A stretch of 36,293 nt of DNA from Fimbriimonadia bacterium (GCA_029824475.1 JALGYA010000002.1:1-36293), one strand, 5' to 3'; counted from the first letter of the stretch, positions 15,624-23,994 are shown. Notes: generated by a model not told the origin, from the sequence alone. Program-made: numbers and translations.

Positions 15624-16417
15624 GCACACGGACGAAACTCATCGCGGGCAACTGGAAGATGAACCTCACATCTGCTGAGGGCGCCGCTCGCGTTGAGTCT
15701 TTCATCCAGCACGCTGAGTCAAAGGAAGATGTTGACGTCGTCGTCTGCCCGCCCTATTTGGCACTGCCAAAGCTCAGCGAAATCCTCAAGTACTCCAGCG
15801 TCAAGCTTGGGGCTCAGGATGTTTTCTGGCTCGACTCCGGTGCCTACACCGGCAACGTCAGTGCGCGGCAGCTTTACGAGTTTTGTGTCGATTACTGCAT
15901 CGTTGGCCATTCCGAGCGGCGGGGCCGATTTGGTGTGATGGAAGTTCCGGAATCGACTGTCGGCTACTTTGGTGAGACTGACGAGACGATCAACCTGAAA
16001 ATCCAGGCCCTTTTCAAATACGGCATCAACCCGATCATGTGTGTCGGCGAGACTCTGGCTGAGCGTGAAGCAGGGAAGACCGACGAAGTGATTTGTGCCC
16101 AGCTCGCAGCAGGCCTCAAGGGAGTCCATCCCGCTGAGATGCACCTCTTTGTTGCTGCCTATGAGCCCGTCTGGGCGATCGGCACTGGCAAGGTCTGTGA
16201 TGCTGATGAAGCGAATCGCGTCTGCGGAATGATCCGGACTTGGATCGCTGAGAACATCGAGGTCGAGGCTGCGAATGACGTTCGCATCCTTTATGGCGGC
16301 AGCGTCAAGCCGGGCAATGCAGCTGAGATCTTTGGCACTTCTGATATCGACGGCGCGCTTGTCGGCGGCGCGAGCCTCAAGCCGGAGGACTTTTCGGCTA
16401 TCGTAAGCGCAGCATGA
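15620..16417 (+). CDS. tpiA: Triosephosphate isomerase with an insertion
   Basis: 265 residues, longer than the usual 250. It interconverts dihydroxyacetone phosphate and glyceraldehyde 3-phosphate. Catalytic residues are Lys13 (AGNWKMN), His97 (VGHSERR) and Glu182 (AYEPVWAIGTGK). The phosphate-binding YGGSVKPGNA is also present. Between HSERR and YFGETDE there are about 14 extra residues (about 102-115), which explains the late position of the Glu. The start is TTG at 15620, overlapping the previous stop (TTGA), and its own TGA overlaps the next ATG, so all three genes of the operon are joined by 4-nt overlaps. Confidence 0.96.
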   Translation: MSTRTKLIAGNWKMNLTSAEGAARVESFIQHAESKEDVDVVVCPPYLALPKLSEILKYSSVKLGAQDVFWLDSGAYTGNVSARQLYEFCVDYCIVGHSERRGRFGVMEVPESTVGYFGETDETINLKIQALFKYGINPIMCVGETLAEREAGKTDEVICAQLAAGLKGVHPAEMHLFVAAYEPVWAIGTGKVCDADEANRVCGMIRTWIAENIEVEAANDVRILYGGSVKPGNAAEIFGTSDIDGALVGGASLKPEDFSAIVSAA

Positions 16418-16974
16418 CCCAGAAACGAGTCTCCGAGACCTACACCCGCATGGCGCAGATGATGACGCCAAACGATGCGAACATCGTCGGGAGTGTTTTC
16501 GGGGGCTCGATTCTTGCCCTCATCGACTTGACCGCGGCTGCGACTGCCCAGAAGTTCTCTGGTGAGATTTCTGTTACTGCGTCATTTGATCGCGTGGATT
16601 TCCACGAGCCGATTCGTGTGGGGGAGCTGGTAGAGCTTGACGGACACGTTTCGTATGTCGGTCGCACGAGCCTCGAAGTTACGATCGAGGTCCACTCGAC
16701 CAATCTCAAAACGAGCGAAAAACGGCACTCCAATACAGCGCGGGTGACGATGGTTGCGATCAAGGATGGCAAGCCGTTCGAGGTGCCGCGCCTGGTCTGC
16801 GAGACGAAGGACGAGAAGCGCCAGTTCCTGATGGGCAAGATCAGGCGTGAGATGCGCGCTCAGCGCATTCGCGATCTCGCCGAGATCGACAGCCGGCTTG
16901 CCGCCGCCGGTGAATCTGAATTGGACGCGATGATGCAGTCTCCCGAGGCTGTTCTCGCATTCTTGAAGAACTGA
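16414..16974 (+). CDS. Acyl-CoA thioesterase, hotdog fold
   Basis: 186 residues. The hotdog motif NIVGSVFGGSILALIDLTAAA (about 23-43) resembles YciA/ACOT enzymes, with the Asp that polarises water. The next segment, FDRVDFHEPIRVGELVELDG, is also typical. It hydrolyses acyl-CoA to free acid and CoA; chain-length preference is unknown. The C-terminal 50 residues form an extra helical, charged tail (KIRREMRAQRIRDLAEIDS) absent from minimal YciA. ATG at 16414 overlaps the tpiA stop (ATGA). It is the last gene of the operon. Confidence 0.9.
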   Translation: MTQKRVSETYTRMAQMMTPNDANIVGSVFGGSILALIDLTAAATAQKFSGEISVTASFDRVDFHEPIRVGELVELDGHVSYVGRTSLEVTIEVHSTNLKTSEKRHSNTARVTMVAIKDGKPFEVPRLVCETKDEKRQFLMGKIRREMRAQRIRDLAEIDSRLAAAGESELDAMMQSPEAVLAFLKN

Positions 16975-17016
16975 CAATCGGATGGTTGAAAGGTCAATAT
17001 TTTTGGCCTGCTCCGG

Positions 17017-17022
17017 TATCCT
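17017..17022 (+). promoter_or_regulatory. Predicted -10 element of the cytochrome/DUF1501 operon
   Basis: TATCCT, 10 nt before the ATG at 17033. Hexamer and spacing are identical to those before hisI. It supports 17033 as the start rather than the upstream in-frame ATG at 16982. Confidence 0.45.
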
Positions 17023-17032
17023 GCGGGCGCTC

Positions 17033-20000
17033 ATGAAGCCTCGCGACTTCACTAGATTGGCAGCCCTGATTCCAGGCATCGGCCTCGCCGCGTTTGGAAT
17101 CTGGTCAACGCCGCCTGCCGCTGAGCCAGCTCAAGATGAGACGGTTCGGTTTGCACGGGATGTTCTGCCGATCCTCTCGGACAAGTGCTTCCTCTGCCAT
17201 GGACCCGATATCAGCTCGCGTATGGCCGATCTGAGGCTCGATCTTCGTGAGCACGCCGTCGCTGATCGTGACGGCTTCCCGGTCATCGTGCCTGGCGATG
17301 CGGATGCTAGCTTCTTGGTGGAGAGGATCTTTGACGAGGAGTCACCGATGCCGCCGGAAGGCGCCAAGCCGCTGACTTTGGATGAAAAGGAGACCCTCAA
17401 ACGCTGGATCGAACAGGGCGCGAAGTATGAGAAGCACTGGGCTTTTGAGGCCTTGCCAGACTCAGTGGCTGTTCCAGGTGGCAGCAAGTGGGCGAATGAT
17501 GACCTTGACCGGTTTGTGGAGGCCGGCCTCAATACGGCAGGCCTGAAACCGAGCCGGGCGGCGACTCCCGAGAGATGGCTGAGACGCGTCACTTTCGATC
17601 TGACTGGCCTTCCCCCCACGCCTGAGGAGATATCTAAGTTCCTTGCCGACGGCTCCAAATCAGAGGTCGTTGATCGTCTCTTGGCCAGCGAGCACTACGG
17701 GGAGCGAATGGCCGTCCCGTGGCTCGATGCCGCACGATACAGCGACAGTTACGGCTATCAATCCGACCTGCTCAGCCCGAACTGGCCATACCGAGATTGG
17801 GTGGTCAGGGCGTACAACGAGAACCTGCCTTACGACGACTTCCTGACCTGGCAGCTCGCTGGTGATCTTCTCCCCAACTCGACAAGGGACCAGAAGCTGG
17901 CAACGGCCTTCAATCGCATTCACCGGATGACGAACGAGGGCGGCTCCATTGAAGAGGAGTTCCGCACAGAGTACGCCTCAGACCGAGTTGACACGTTCGG
18001 CACATCGGTGCTCGGCCTGACAGTCGGCTGCGCGAGGTGCCACGACCACAAATTCGACCCCTTCAGCCAGAAGGAGTACTACCAGCTCGTCTCGTATTTC
18101 AACTCGATCGACGAGTACGGGATGTACATCTCAACTGAGATTGTGCCGGCTCCGACACTCCTGCTGCCGGACGCTGAACAGGAGACCCGGCTGAGGGCCC
18201 TCCGCAAGGCCTCAGAAGATGCAAACGCGGATTTCGAGCGTGTCGGCTCCCTGATGCGGCCGATCTACAGCAAGTGGCTGGCAAACATGGAGCTGCCGAC
18301 GGAGCCCGCAGGTGCGGCAGCACACTACAGCCTTGATGCCTTGAAGGATGGCAAGTATCCCGACGCGCTCGGCGGCGAGACCACGGCAAACCTGCTCGGC
18401 GCACCTGAATCTATTGAAGGCGTGTCAGGGAAGGGGCTCAAGCTCAATGGCGACAATGGCATCTCATTCCCTGGAATGGCCACGCCGTCAAGATGGACGC
18501 CGTTTACCTGGTCGTTCTGGATCAAGGACACGATGCTCGCCGACCGTTCAACAGTGGTCATCCACAAGACAGGCGGCACTGATGTCGGCTTTAGCGGCTT
18601 TGACCTGATGATCGACAAGGGGATATTGATGGCAAGGGCGATGCGTCAGTGGCCAGGAAACGCGGTCGCGATCAAAACCAAGAAGCCGATCAAGAAGGAC
18701 GCGTGGACGCATATTGTCTGGAGCTATGACGGCCGGAGCAAGGCTTCGTCGTACCGGCTCTTTATCAACGGCGAGCAGGCCGAAACGGAGGTCGTTCGCG
18801 ACAGACTCTGGAAGTCGGCGAATGCCTATGGCGACCACGGGCCGAGCGGCAACAAGTGGTCTATCGGCCAGCGATTCCGAGATTTTGGGTTCAAAAGTGG
18901 CCTGGCGGATGAGTTCACCTACTACACGCGTGTATTGAGTAGTCTGGAGGCGAAGCACCTCTACGATGGCGAGACAATGGCGAAGGCTGCTGAGCATCCC
19001 GAGCGATATCCTGCTGAGCTGTACGATCACTATCTGTGGACGGTGGACTCGTCCGCCGCCGCTCTTCTCAAGCGGGTTCATGACGCTGAGAAGCCCCTCA
19101 CCCAGCACGAAAACACGATCTACGAAGTGATGGTCATGGAGGAGATGCCGGAGCAGCGGCCCACCTATCTCCTCGCGAGAGGTGACTACGACGCACCGAA
19201 GACAGAAGACGTCCGCGTTAGCCGGGGCGTGCCTCAGGCGATGGGGATTGAGGTCCCCGAAGGCAGTCCAGACAATCGACTCGGGCTGGCGAATTGGGCG
19301 ACCGATCCGAATCACCCACTGACCGCACGCATTGCCGTGAACCGGATTTGGCAGACGCTGTTTGGACGAGGCCTGGTTGAGACACAGGAGAACTTTGGCA
19401 TTCAAGGTTCGTACCCATCGCACCCAGAACTCTTGGACTATCTTGCGAGGGAATTCGTTGATTCAGGCTGGGATACGAAGGGGCTGATCAAACGTATTGT
19501 CCTGAGCTCGACTTACAGCCAGGATTCGGCCTTGAATCAGGAGCTGCTGGAGAATGACCCGGAGAATCTGCTGCTGTCGCGGGGACCGAGTCACAGGCTT
19601 TCTGCCGAAATGCTGCGCGACCAGGCATTGGCCGCGTCTGGCCTGCTCAATAAGAAGTTAGGCGGTGCACCAGTCAGCCCGTACCAGCCGCCAGGGCTTT
19701 GGCGGGAGAACAACGGGTTCTCACCCGCCTATGCTCAGAGCAAGGGTGACGATCTCTATCGCCGCAGCCTCTATACGGTCTGGAAGCGGACAGCCCCTTC
19801 GCCATCTATGATGGCGTTCGATTCGACTAGCCGTGAATTCTGCACGGTGCGCCGGTCATCGACGAACACGCCGCTGCAGGCGCTGGTTTTGCTGAACGAT
19901 GTTCAGTTCTTTGAGGCATGCCGAGTCCTGGCGGAGCGGGCGATGGAGTCGTCCCCGGGAGACCAAGACAGAATCCAATTCAGCTTTGTCCGACTGGCTG

Positions 20001-20212
20001 GCCGTAATGCAACGACCGCTGAATTAGAGATTCTCATTCAGCTCTTGGCAGAACAGCGAGCCGAGTTCAGCTCCAAACCCGAGGACGCCACCAAGCTGCT
20101 CGGGCCCGGACAGACCAAACCAGACGAAGCCATCAGCCTGATTGAGCTGGCGGCCATGACCACAACCGTGCAGGCGATGATGAATATGGACGCCTGCGTA
20201 TGGAGCCGCTAA
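17033..20212 (+). CDS. Exported PSCyt1/DUF1549-LamG-DUF1553 protein
   Basis: 1059 residues from the ATG at 17033, which gives a signal peptide (MKPRDFTRLAALIPGIGLAA). Domain order: planctomycete-type cytochrome c domain with heme motif CFLCH at 52-56; DUF1549 with a second motif CARCH at 333-337 (VGCARCHDHKFDP); a LamG/concanavalin-like beta domain at about 425-650; and DUF1553 from about 710 (NPWATD-like region LANWATDPNHPLTARIAVNRIW). The family is exported and expected to bind heme, but its reaction is not known. The upstream ATG at 16982 would spoil the signal peptide. Only one base separates it from the DUF1501 gene, its standard partner. Confidence 0.93.
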   Translation: MKPRDFTRLAALIPGIGLAAFGIWSTPPAAEPAQDETVRFARDVLPILSDKCFLCHGPDISSRMADLRLDLREHAVADRDGFPVIVPGDADASFLVERIFDEESPMPPEGAKPLTLDEKETLKRWIEQGAKYEKHWAFEALPDSVAVPGGSKWANDDLDRFVEAGLNTAGLKPSRAATPERWLRRVTFDLTGLPPTPEEISKFLADGSKSEVVDRLLASEHYGERMAVPWLDAARYSDSYGYQSDLLSPNWPYRDWVVRAYNENLPYDDFLTWQLAGDLLPNSTRDQKLATAFNRIHRMTNEGGSIEEEFRTEYASDRVDTFGTSVLGLTVGCARCHDHKFDPFSQKEYYQLVSYFNSIDEYGMYISTEIVPAPTLLLPDAEQETRLRALRKASEDANADFERVGSLMRPIYSKWLANMELPTEPAGAAAHYSLDALKDGKYPDALGGETTANLLGAPESIEGVSGKGLKLNGDNGISFPGMATPSRWTPFTWSFWIKDTMLADRSTVVIHKTGGTDVGFSGFDLMIDKGILMARAMRQWPGNAVAIKTKKPIKKDAWTHIVWSYDGRSKASSYRLFINGEQAETEVVRDRLWKSANAYGDHGPSGNKWSIGQRFRDFGFKSGLADEFTYYTRVLSSLEAKHLYDGETMAKAAEHPERYPAELYDHYLWTVDSSAAALLKRVHDAEKPLTQHENTIYEVMVMEEMPEQRPTYLLARGDYDAPKTEDVRVSRGVPQAMGIEVPEGSPDNRLGLANWATDPNHPLTARIAVNRIWQTLFGRGLVETQENFGIQGSYPSHPELLDYLAREFVDSGWDTKGLIKRIVLSSTYSQDSALNQELLENDPENLLLSRGPSHRLSAEMLRDQALAASGLLNKKLGGAPVSPYQPPGLWRENNGFSPAYAQSKGDDLYRRSLYTVWKRTAPSPSMMAFDSTSREFCTVRRSSTNTPLQALVLLNDVQFFEACRVLAERAMESSPGDQDRIQFSFVRLAGRNATTAELEILIQLLAEQRAEFSSKPEDATKLLGPGQTKPDEAISLIELAAMTTTVQAMMNMDACVWSR

Positions 20213-20213
20213 G

Positions 20214-21713
20214 ATGATCCCCTTCGATCCTGAACACCCGATGAGCCGACAGCTCGGCTTGACCCGACGTCAGTTCTTCGGCCGCATCGCTGGCGGTTTG
20301 GGCGGCGCTGCACTGGCCTCACTCATGCCGTCTGAAGCAGCCGCATCTGAACCGGCCATCCAGGTGCCAGGCGGCCCTCACTTCCCACCGAAAGTCAAGC
20401 GTGTCATCTACTTGTTCCAGGCTGGCGGTCCAGCTCATCAGGAGCTGTTCGACCCGAAGCCGCTGCTGAATGAGCGGCACGGCGAGCCCCTTCCTGACGA
20501 GGTTCGAGGCGGTCAGCGCCTCACAGCAATGACTGCCCAGCAGGGCATCTTGGCGATGGTCGGATCACCGTTCAAGTTTGCTCAGCACGGTGAATCAGGT
20601 GCGTGGATGAGTGAGCTTCTCCCGCACACAGCGAAGCATGCAGATGACATCTGCATCATCCGCTCGATGTTCACCGAAGCGATCAACCACGACCCGGCAA
20701 TTACGTTCTTCCAGACCGGCGCGCAGCTTGCGGGTCGGCCTTCGATGGGCTCCTGGGTGACTTATGGCCTCGGCTCGATGAGCGAGGATCTTCCGGGGTT
20801 TGTTGTGTTGGCCAGTGCTGGTCAGGGCGGGCAGCCGCTCTACACACGGCTGTGGGGAAGTGGATTCCTCGACAGCCGGTATTCCGGAATCAGGTTCCGA
20901 TCAGGCAAAGAGCCGGTTCTCTATCTGACCAATCCTGACGGTGTGTGCCAGTCCGGTCGTCGGGCGATGCTCGACCGATTGGGCGAGCTGAATCAGCTCC
21001 AGTACGAGCAGGAGCTCGACCCTGAAATCGAAAGTCGAATCTCTCAATATGAGATGGCTTACCGCATGCAGACGAGCGTCCCTGAGGTCACCGATACTTC
21101 AGATGAGCCTGAGTCAGTGTTCGAAATGTACGGCCCCGACGCCAAGAAGCCGGGCACCTACGCTGCGAACTGTTTGCAGGCCAGACGCCTGGCTGAAAAA
21201 GGCGTGCGATTCATCCAGCTCTATCACCAAGGCTGGGATCATCACGGCGGCATCAAGGGCGCGATCACCGGCCAGTGTCAGGAGACCGACCAGCCGACGG
21301 CTGCCCTTCTGCAGGACCTCAAACAGAGGGGAATGCTCGATGACACGCTTGTGATCTGGGGCGGTGAATTCGGCCGCACCAGCTACTCACAGGGGCCGAT
21401 CGCTTTGAACCAATTTGGGCGTGACCACCACCCGCGCTGCTTCTCCATGTGGATGGCAGGCGGCGGCGTCAAACCGGGGATCACCTATGGCCGGACAGAC
21501 GACTACGGCTATAACATTGCGGATGCCGACGGCAACCCGATTAGCCCAACCAGGCATGAGTTTACGCCGGGGGCGGTGCATGTCCATGACCTGCAGGCGA
21601 CGATCATGCACCTGCTGGGGGTTGATCACACGAAGCTCTCGTTTGCGTACCAGGGACGTGATTTCCGTCTCACCGATGTTCACGGGCACGTCGTGCACGA
21701 CATTCTCTCCTAG
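20214..21713 (+). CDS. DUF1501 family protein, Tat-exported
   Basis: 499 residues. Near the N-terminus TRRQFF at 17-22 followed by a glycine/alanine-rich hydrophobic stretch is a twin-arginine signal, so the protein is probably exported folded. DUF1501 proteins have a sulfatase/alkaline-phosphatase-like fold; visible family motifs are YLFQAGGPAHQELFDPKP, IRSMFTEAINHDPA, YHQGWDHHGG and IWGGEFGRTS. The biochemical role is unknown. It is nearly always encoded just after a DUF1549/DUF1553 gene, as here, where the gap is one base. The next gene begins 3 nt after its stop. Confidence 0.94.
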   Translation: MIPFDPEHPMSRQLGLTRRQFFGRIAGGLGGAALASLMPSEAAASEPAIQVPGGPHFPPKVKRVIYLFQAGGPAHQELFDPKPLLNERHGEPLPDEVRGGQRLTAMTAQQGILAMVGSPFKFAQHGESGAWMSELLPHTAKHADDICIIRSMFTEAINHDPAITFFQTGAQLAGRPSMGSWVTYGLGSMSEDLPGFVVLASAGQGGQPLYTRLWGSGFLDSRYSGIRFRSGKEPVLYLTNPDGVCQSGRRAMLDRLGELNQLQYEQELDPEIESRISQYEMAYRMQTSVPEVTDTSDEPESVFEMYGPDAKKPGTYAANCLQARRLAEKGVRFIQLYHQGWDHHGGIKGAITGQCQETDQPTAALLQDLKQRGMLDDTLVIWGGEFGRTSYSQGPIALNQFGRDHHPRCFSMWMAGGGVKPGITYGRTDDYGYNIADADGNPISPTRHEFTPGAVHVHDLQATIMHLLGVDHTKLSFAYQGRDFRLTDVHGHVVHDILS

Positions 21714-21716
21714 CAA

Positions 21717-22484
21717 ATGCCTCCCATCATCGCTGAAGTTGACCTCATCCGATTCTTTGGCAGGATGCACTTTCTGTTTGTGCATCTACCGATTGGGTTG
21801 ATCTCTGCGTGGTTTTTGATCGAAGTCTTTGGGCGGCACAAGGATCATACGGACAGCAAGGTCCTGCCGATCATTGTTTGGGGCGCTGCCTTCGCTGCGC
21901 TGCTCTCGGTTAGTGCTGGGTTTGTTCTCTCGACCCGAGAGCCAGGCTATCTTCCAGAAATGGTCTCCCGCCATCGGTCCATGGCATTGACATTGACGGG
22001 CATCTGCCTTGCTGGAGCGTTCAGTGTCTCTTTCAAGTACAAGCGCGCTAAGGCGGTTCGCAGGACTGCGCTAGCAGCAGCAATGGTGGCGATGTTTATC
22101 ACGGGCCATCTTGGGGGAACGATCACACATGGGCAGAGTGCACTGAGTGAATTCGCGCCCGACGTGCTGAAGCCGATCCTGGGTGGGGCGACGGTAGTCG
22201 CTGCTCCTGAGGGCTCGGATTTCGCAGAGAAGGTCTATCCTATTTTGGAAAGATACTGTGCCGAATGCCACGGCCAAGGTGAGCGCTCAGGCGGGTTCAA
22301 TATGGACACTCTTGAGGCTGTCCAACTAAGAGTTCAACCCGGCGATCCGTACCGATCGGAGATCATCAGGATGCTTGAGCTTCCGCTCGAAAGCGACCAC
22401 CACATGCCGCCTGATGGCTTCGATCAGCCGTCTGCTGAGGAGATCCTTGAGATCAAGGCTTGGATCGCTGGTGGGGCGGACTGA
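21717..22484 (+). CDS. DUF2231-like membrane protein with C-terminal cytochrome c domain
   Basis: 255 residues. The N-terminal 145 residues hold four hydrophobic segments (about 17-40, 50-72, 85-103 and 115-135) with MHFLFVHLPIGL, the start typical of DUF2231 membrane proteins. The C-terminal part (about 165-255) is a planctomycete-type cytochrome c domain with heme motif CAECH at 181-185 and MPPDG further on, which may supply the distal methionine. It likely anchors a heme on the outer face of the membrane and could pass electrons to or from the two exported proteins encoded before it. The gap to the DUF1501 stop is 3 nt. A REP-like repeat cluster follows. Confidence 0.85.
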   Translation: MPPIIAEVDLIRFFGRMHFLFVHLPIGLISAWFLIEVFGRHKDHTDSKVLPIIVWGAAFAALLSVSAGFVLSTREPGYLPEMVSRHRSMALTLTGICLAGAFSVSFKYKRAKAVRRTALAAAMVAMFITGHLGGTITHGQSALSEFAPDVLKPILGGATVVAAPEGSDFAEKVYPILERYCAECHGQGERSGGFNMDTLEAVQLRVQPGDPYRSEIIRMLELPLESDHHMPPDGFDQPSAEEILEIKAWIAGGAD

Positions 22485-22543
22485 CGGGCCGGCAGTCTCA
22501 TCTGAGTTGCGGAGCAGATTGGACGAGCCCTGGCCTTTTGAAG

Positions 22544-22575
22544 CCCCTTCCTCCTCGTTTGAGAGGAGGAAGGGG
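22544..22575. repeat. REP-like palindrome, unit 1
   Basis: CCCCTTCCTCCTC (22544-22556) pairs perfectly with GAGGAGGAAGGGG (22563-22575) around a 6-nt loop. The flank GGTTGGGGGATGGAGG reads, on the other strand, as the C-rich lead of the repeat family. Confidence 0.75.
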
Positions 22576-22613
22576 GTTGGGGGATGGAGGTTTCTCGGGA
22601 TTGGAGATTGGTC

Positions 22614-22637
22614 CCTCTCCCTCGAACGAGGGGGAGG
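22614..22637. repeat. REP-like palindrome, unit 2
   Basis: CCTCTCCCTCG (22614-22624) pairs with CGAGGGGGAGG (22627-22637) with one G-T wobble. On the minus strand it is preceded by CCTAACCTCCCCC and followed by ACCAATC, matching unit 5 at 23036-23060 in reverse orientation. Confidence 0.75.
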
Positions 22638-22727
22638 TTAGGAGGGGGACAGATAAGTCTTGAGTTCTTGAATCCTGACCTTGGCTCCCTCTAGTTTTCA
22701 TGAGGGTCAAGTTGACGCTCGAGCAAG

Positions 22728-22895
22728 GCCCCCTCTCTTAATCTCCCCCTCTCCCGTTGGTCGAAAGGGAGAGGCCAGAACCAAGAACCTCCTCACCCTA
22801 GCCCTCTCCTCCTCTCGAACGAGGAGGAGAGGGAACCGCAACGTTGAATTCTGGCCTCTCCCCCGGCTTGGGGCGGGGGAGATTAGAGAGGGAGG
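22728..22895. repeat. Compound inverted repeat of two REP-like units around a third hairpin
   Basis: The left unit (CCTCTCTTAATCTCCCCC, then stem CCTCTCCC 22748-22755 with GGGAGAGG 22767-22774, then CCAGAA) and the right unit (TTCTGG, stem TCTCCCCC 22857-22864 with GGGGGAGA 22875-22882, then GATTAGAGAGG) face each other as an imperfect inverted pair. Between them sits a perfect 13-bp hairpin, CCCTCTCCTCCTC (22802-22814) with GAGGAGGAGAGGG (22821-22833). The whole could fold as one long branched structure. Confidence 0.75.
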
Positions 22896-23035
22896 GTCCG
22901 CCAAAGAGGGCTGCCATAAGCAGCGCTCGACGTGGAAGGCGACCGAAAGGAGCGGTCTTTGCGTTAGCCTGAGACTGATGGTCTGCAGCTGGCGCTCCCG
23001 TCAGCTGTTCCGGCCGAAGGCCGGCCCCATCCTAG

Positions 23036-23060
23036 CCTCCCCCACCCTTCGTGGGGGAGG
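23036..23060. repeat. REP-like palindrome, unit 5
   Basis: CCTCCCCCAC (23036-23045) pairs perfectly with GTGGGGGAGG (23051-23060). It is preceded by ATCCTAG and followed by ACCAATCCAAGAACTCC, the same flanks as in unit 2 and in the left half of the compound repeat. Confidence 0.75.
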
Positions 23061-23084
23061 GACCAATCCAAGAACTCCAGGCAC

Positions 23085-23120
23085 AAAAAAGCGGTGCAGA
23101 CACGAATGCCTGCACCGCTT
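23085..23120 (-). terminator. Rho-independent terminator of the ATP synthase operon
   Basis: AAGCGGTGCAG (23089-23099) pairs with CTGCACCGCTT (23110-23120). On the minus strand it is followed by a run of T (A23085-A23090 on the plus strand). It lies 10 nt after the atpG stop, proving that the operon ends there, before any beta or epsilon gene. Confidence 0.93.
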
Positions 23121-23130
23121 GATTTTGAAC

Positions 23131-23994
23131 TTAGCCGTTCAGAGCTTCGGCGCCGCCGACGATCTCGAGGATCTCGGTGGTGATGCCGGCCTGGCGGACT
23201 CGGTTGGCCGTCAGGGTCAGTTCGTCGATCATCTGGCCAGCGTTGTCGGTTGCACTAGTCATAGCTGTCATTCGAGCGCCGTGCTCAGAAGCTGTCGCTT
23301 CAAGCATCGACTGAAGAACAACTGTCAGGACGTACTTTGGAAGAAGCAGACCGAGAAGCTCGGTTGGAGCTGGCTCGAACTGGTAGTCCTTGGATGCACC
23401 AGATTCAGCTTCCTCAGACTCAGGCGGCTCGATCGGCAGCAGCTGAATCACCTGCGGCTGCTGAGTGATCGCCGAAACGAATTTGCTGTAGCAGAACCTG
23501 ATCGAGTCAGCTTCACCTGAAGTGAACAGCTCGGTCACCGCTGCGGTGACCTTCTGCGCGTCCTCAATGCCTGCACCGACACTCGGCACAGTGATCTCTT
23601 GGATCACGTTGTAGCCGCGCTTCTTGAAGAACTGTGCGCCTTTTTTGCCAACGCAGATCAGCGACATCTCTTCTTCTGAATTGTCCAGGTATTCCTGGGC
23701 AGTCTTCAACAGATTAGTGTTGTAGGAGCCAGCCAGGCCTCGGTCAGCAGTGATCAATACCAGGCAGGTCTTCTTGACCTCGCGGCGATCCAGAAGCGGG
23801 TGCTCGGGCAGCTCTCCAGCTCCTCCGACGCTCGACATGAAGTCTCGCATCTTAAGGCTGTAGGGGCGTGCCTCTTCCACTCGATTCTTGGCTCGGGTGA
23901 GGCGTGCAGCAGCAACCAGCTTCATCGCGCGTGTGATCTGCTGGATGTTCTTCGACGTGCGTATTCGCTGTCGGATCTGCTTTAGCGTTGCCAT
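23131..23994 (-). CDS. atpG: ATP synthase F1 subunit gamma
   Basis: 287 residues. The gamma subunit is the rotating central stalk of F1. The N-terminal helix MATLKQIRQRIRTSKNIQQITRAMK and the C-terminal helix with MTSATDNAGQMIDELTLTANRVRQAGITTEI are the conserved coiled-coil pair that turns inside the alpha3beta3 head. The middle has the usual Rossmann-like domain (LVLITADRGLAGSYN). A 15-20 residue acidic stretch (PPESEEAESGASKD) near 190-204 is probably a surface loop. AGAGG lies 7 nt before the ATG. It is the last gene of this atp operon, followed by a terminator; atpD and atpC, which normally come next, are missing from the locus. Confidence 0.97.
   Translation of the reverse strand: MATLKQIRQRIRTSKNIQQITRAMKLVAAARLTRAKNRVEEARPYSLKMRDFMSSVGGAGELPEHPLLDRREVKKTCLVLITADRGLAGSYNTNLLKTAQEYLDNSEEEMSLICVGKKGAQFFKKRGYNVIQEITVPSVGAGIEDAQKVTAAVTELFTSGEADSIRFCYSKFVSAITQQPQVIQLLPIEPPESEEAESGASKDYQFEPAPTELLGLLLPKYVLTVVLQSMLEATASEHGARMTAMTSATDNAGQMIDELTLTANRVRQAGITTEILEIVGGAEALNG

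Larger units (their letters stand above)
22485..23080. repeat. Gene-free cluster of REP-like palindromic repeats
   Basis: About 600 bp between the cytochrome operon and atpG, with no credible gene. It holds at least five C-rich/G-rich hairpins in both orientations that share a module: a CCTAGCC/CCTAACC/TTAATCTCCCCC-type segment, a hairpin CTCCCCC...GGGGGAG, and a tail with CCAAGAAC. Individual units are listed separately. The part from about 22905 to 23030 differs: it holds small stems (GACCG/CGGTC near 22941-22957 and CCGGCC/GGCCGG at 23010-23024) but no clear unit. An open frame at 22681-23520 crosses it but overlaps atpG and has low-complexity content. Confidence 0.8.

Noticed and set aside
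16982-17032. Earlier ATG for the DUF1549/DUF1553 gene
   Set aside because: The ATG at 17033 gives a proper signal peptide and lies 10 nt after TATCCT.
22485-23080. Possible CRISPR array
   Set aside because: The repeats differ in length, spacing and orientation, and no regular spacers or cas genes are present.
22681-23520. A 279-codon open frame on the plus strand
   Set aside because: It runs through the palindromic repeats and then antisense into atpG. Composition is low-complexity and it matches no family.
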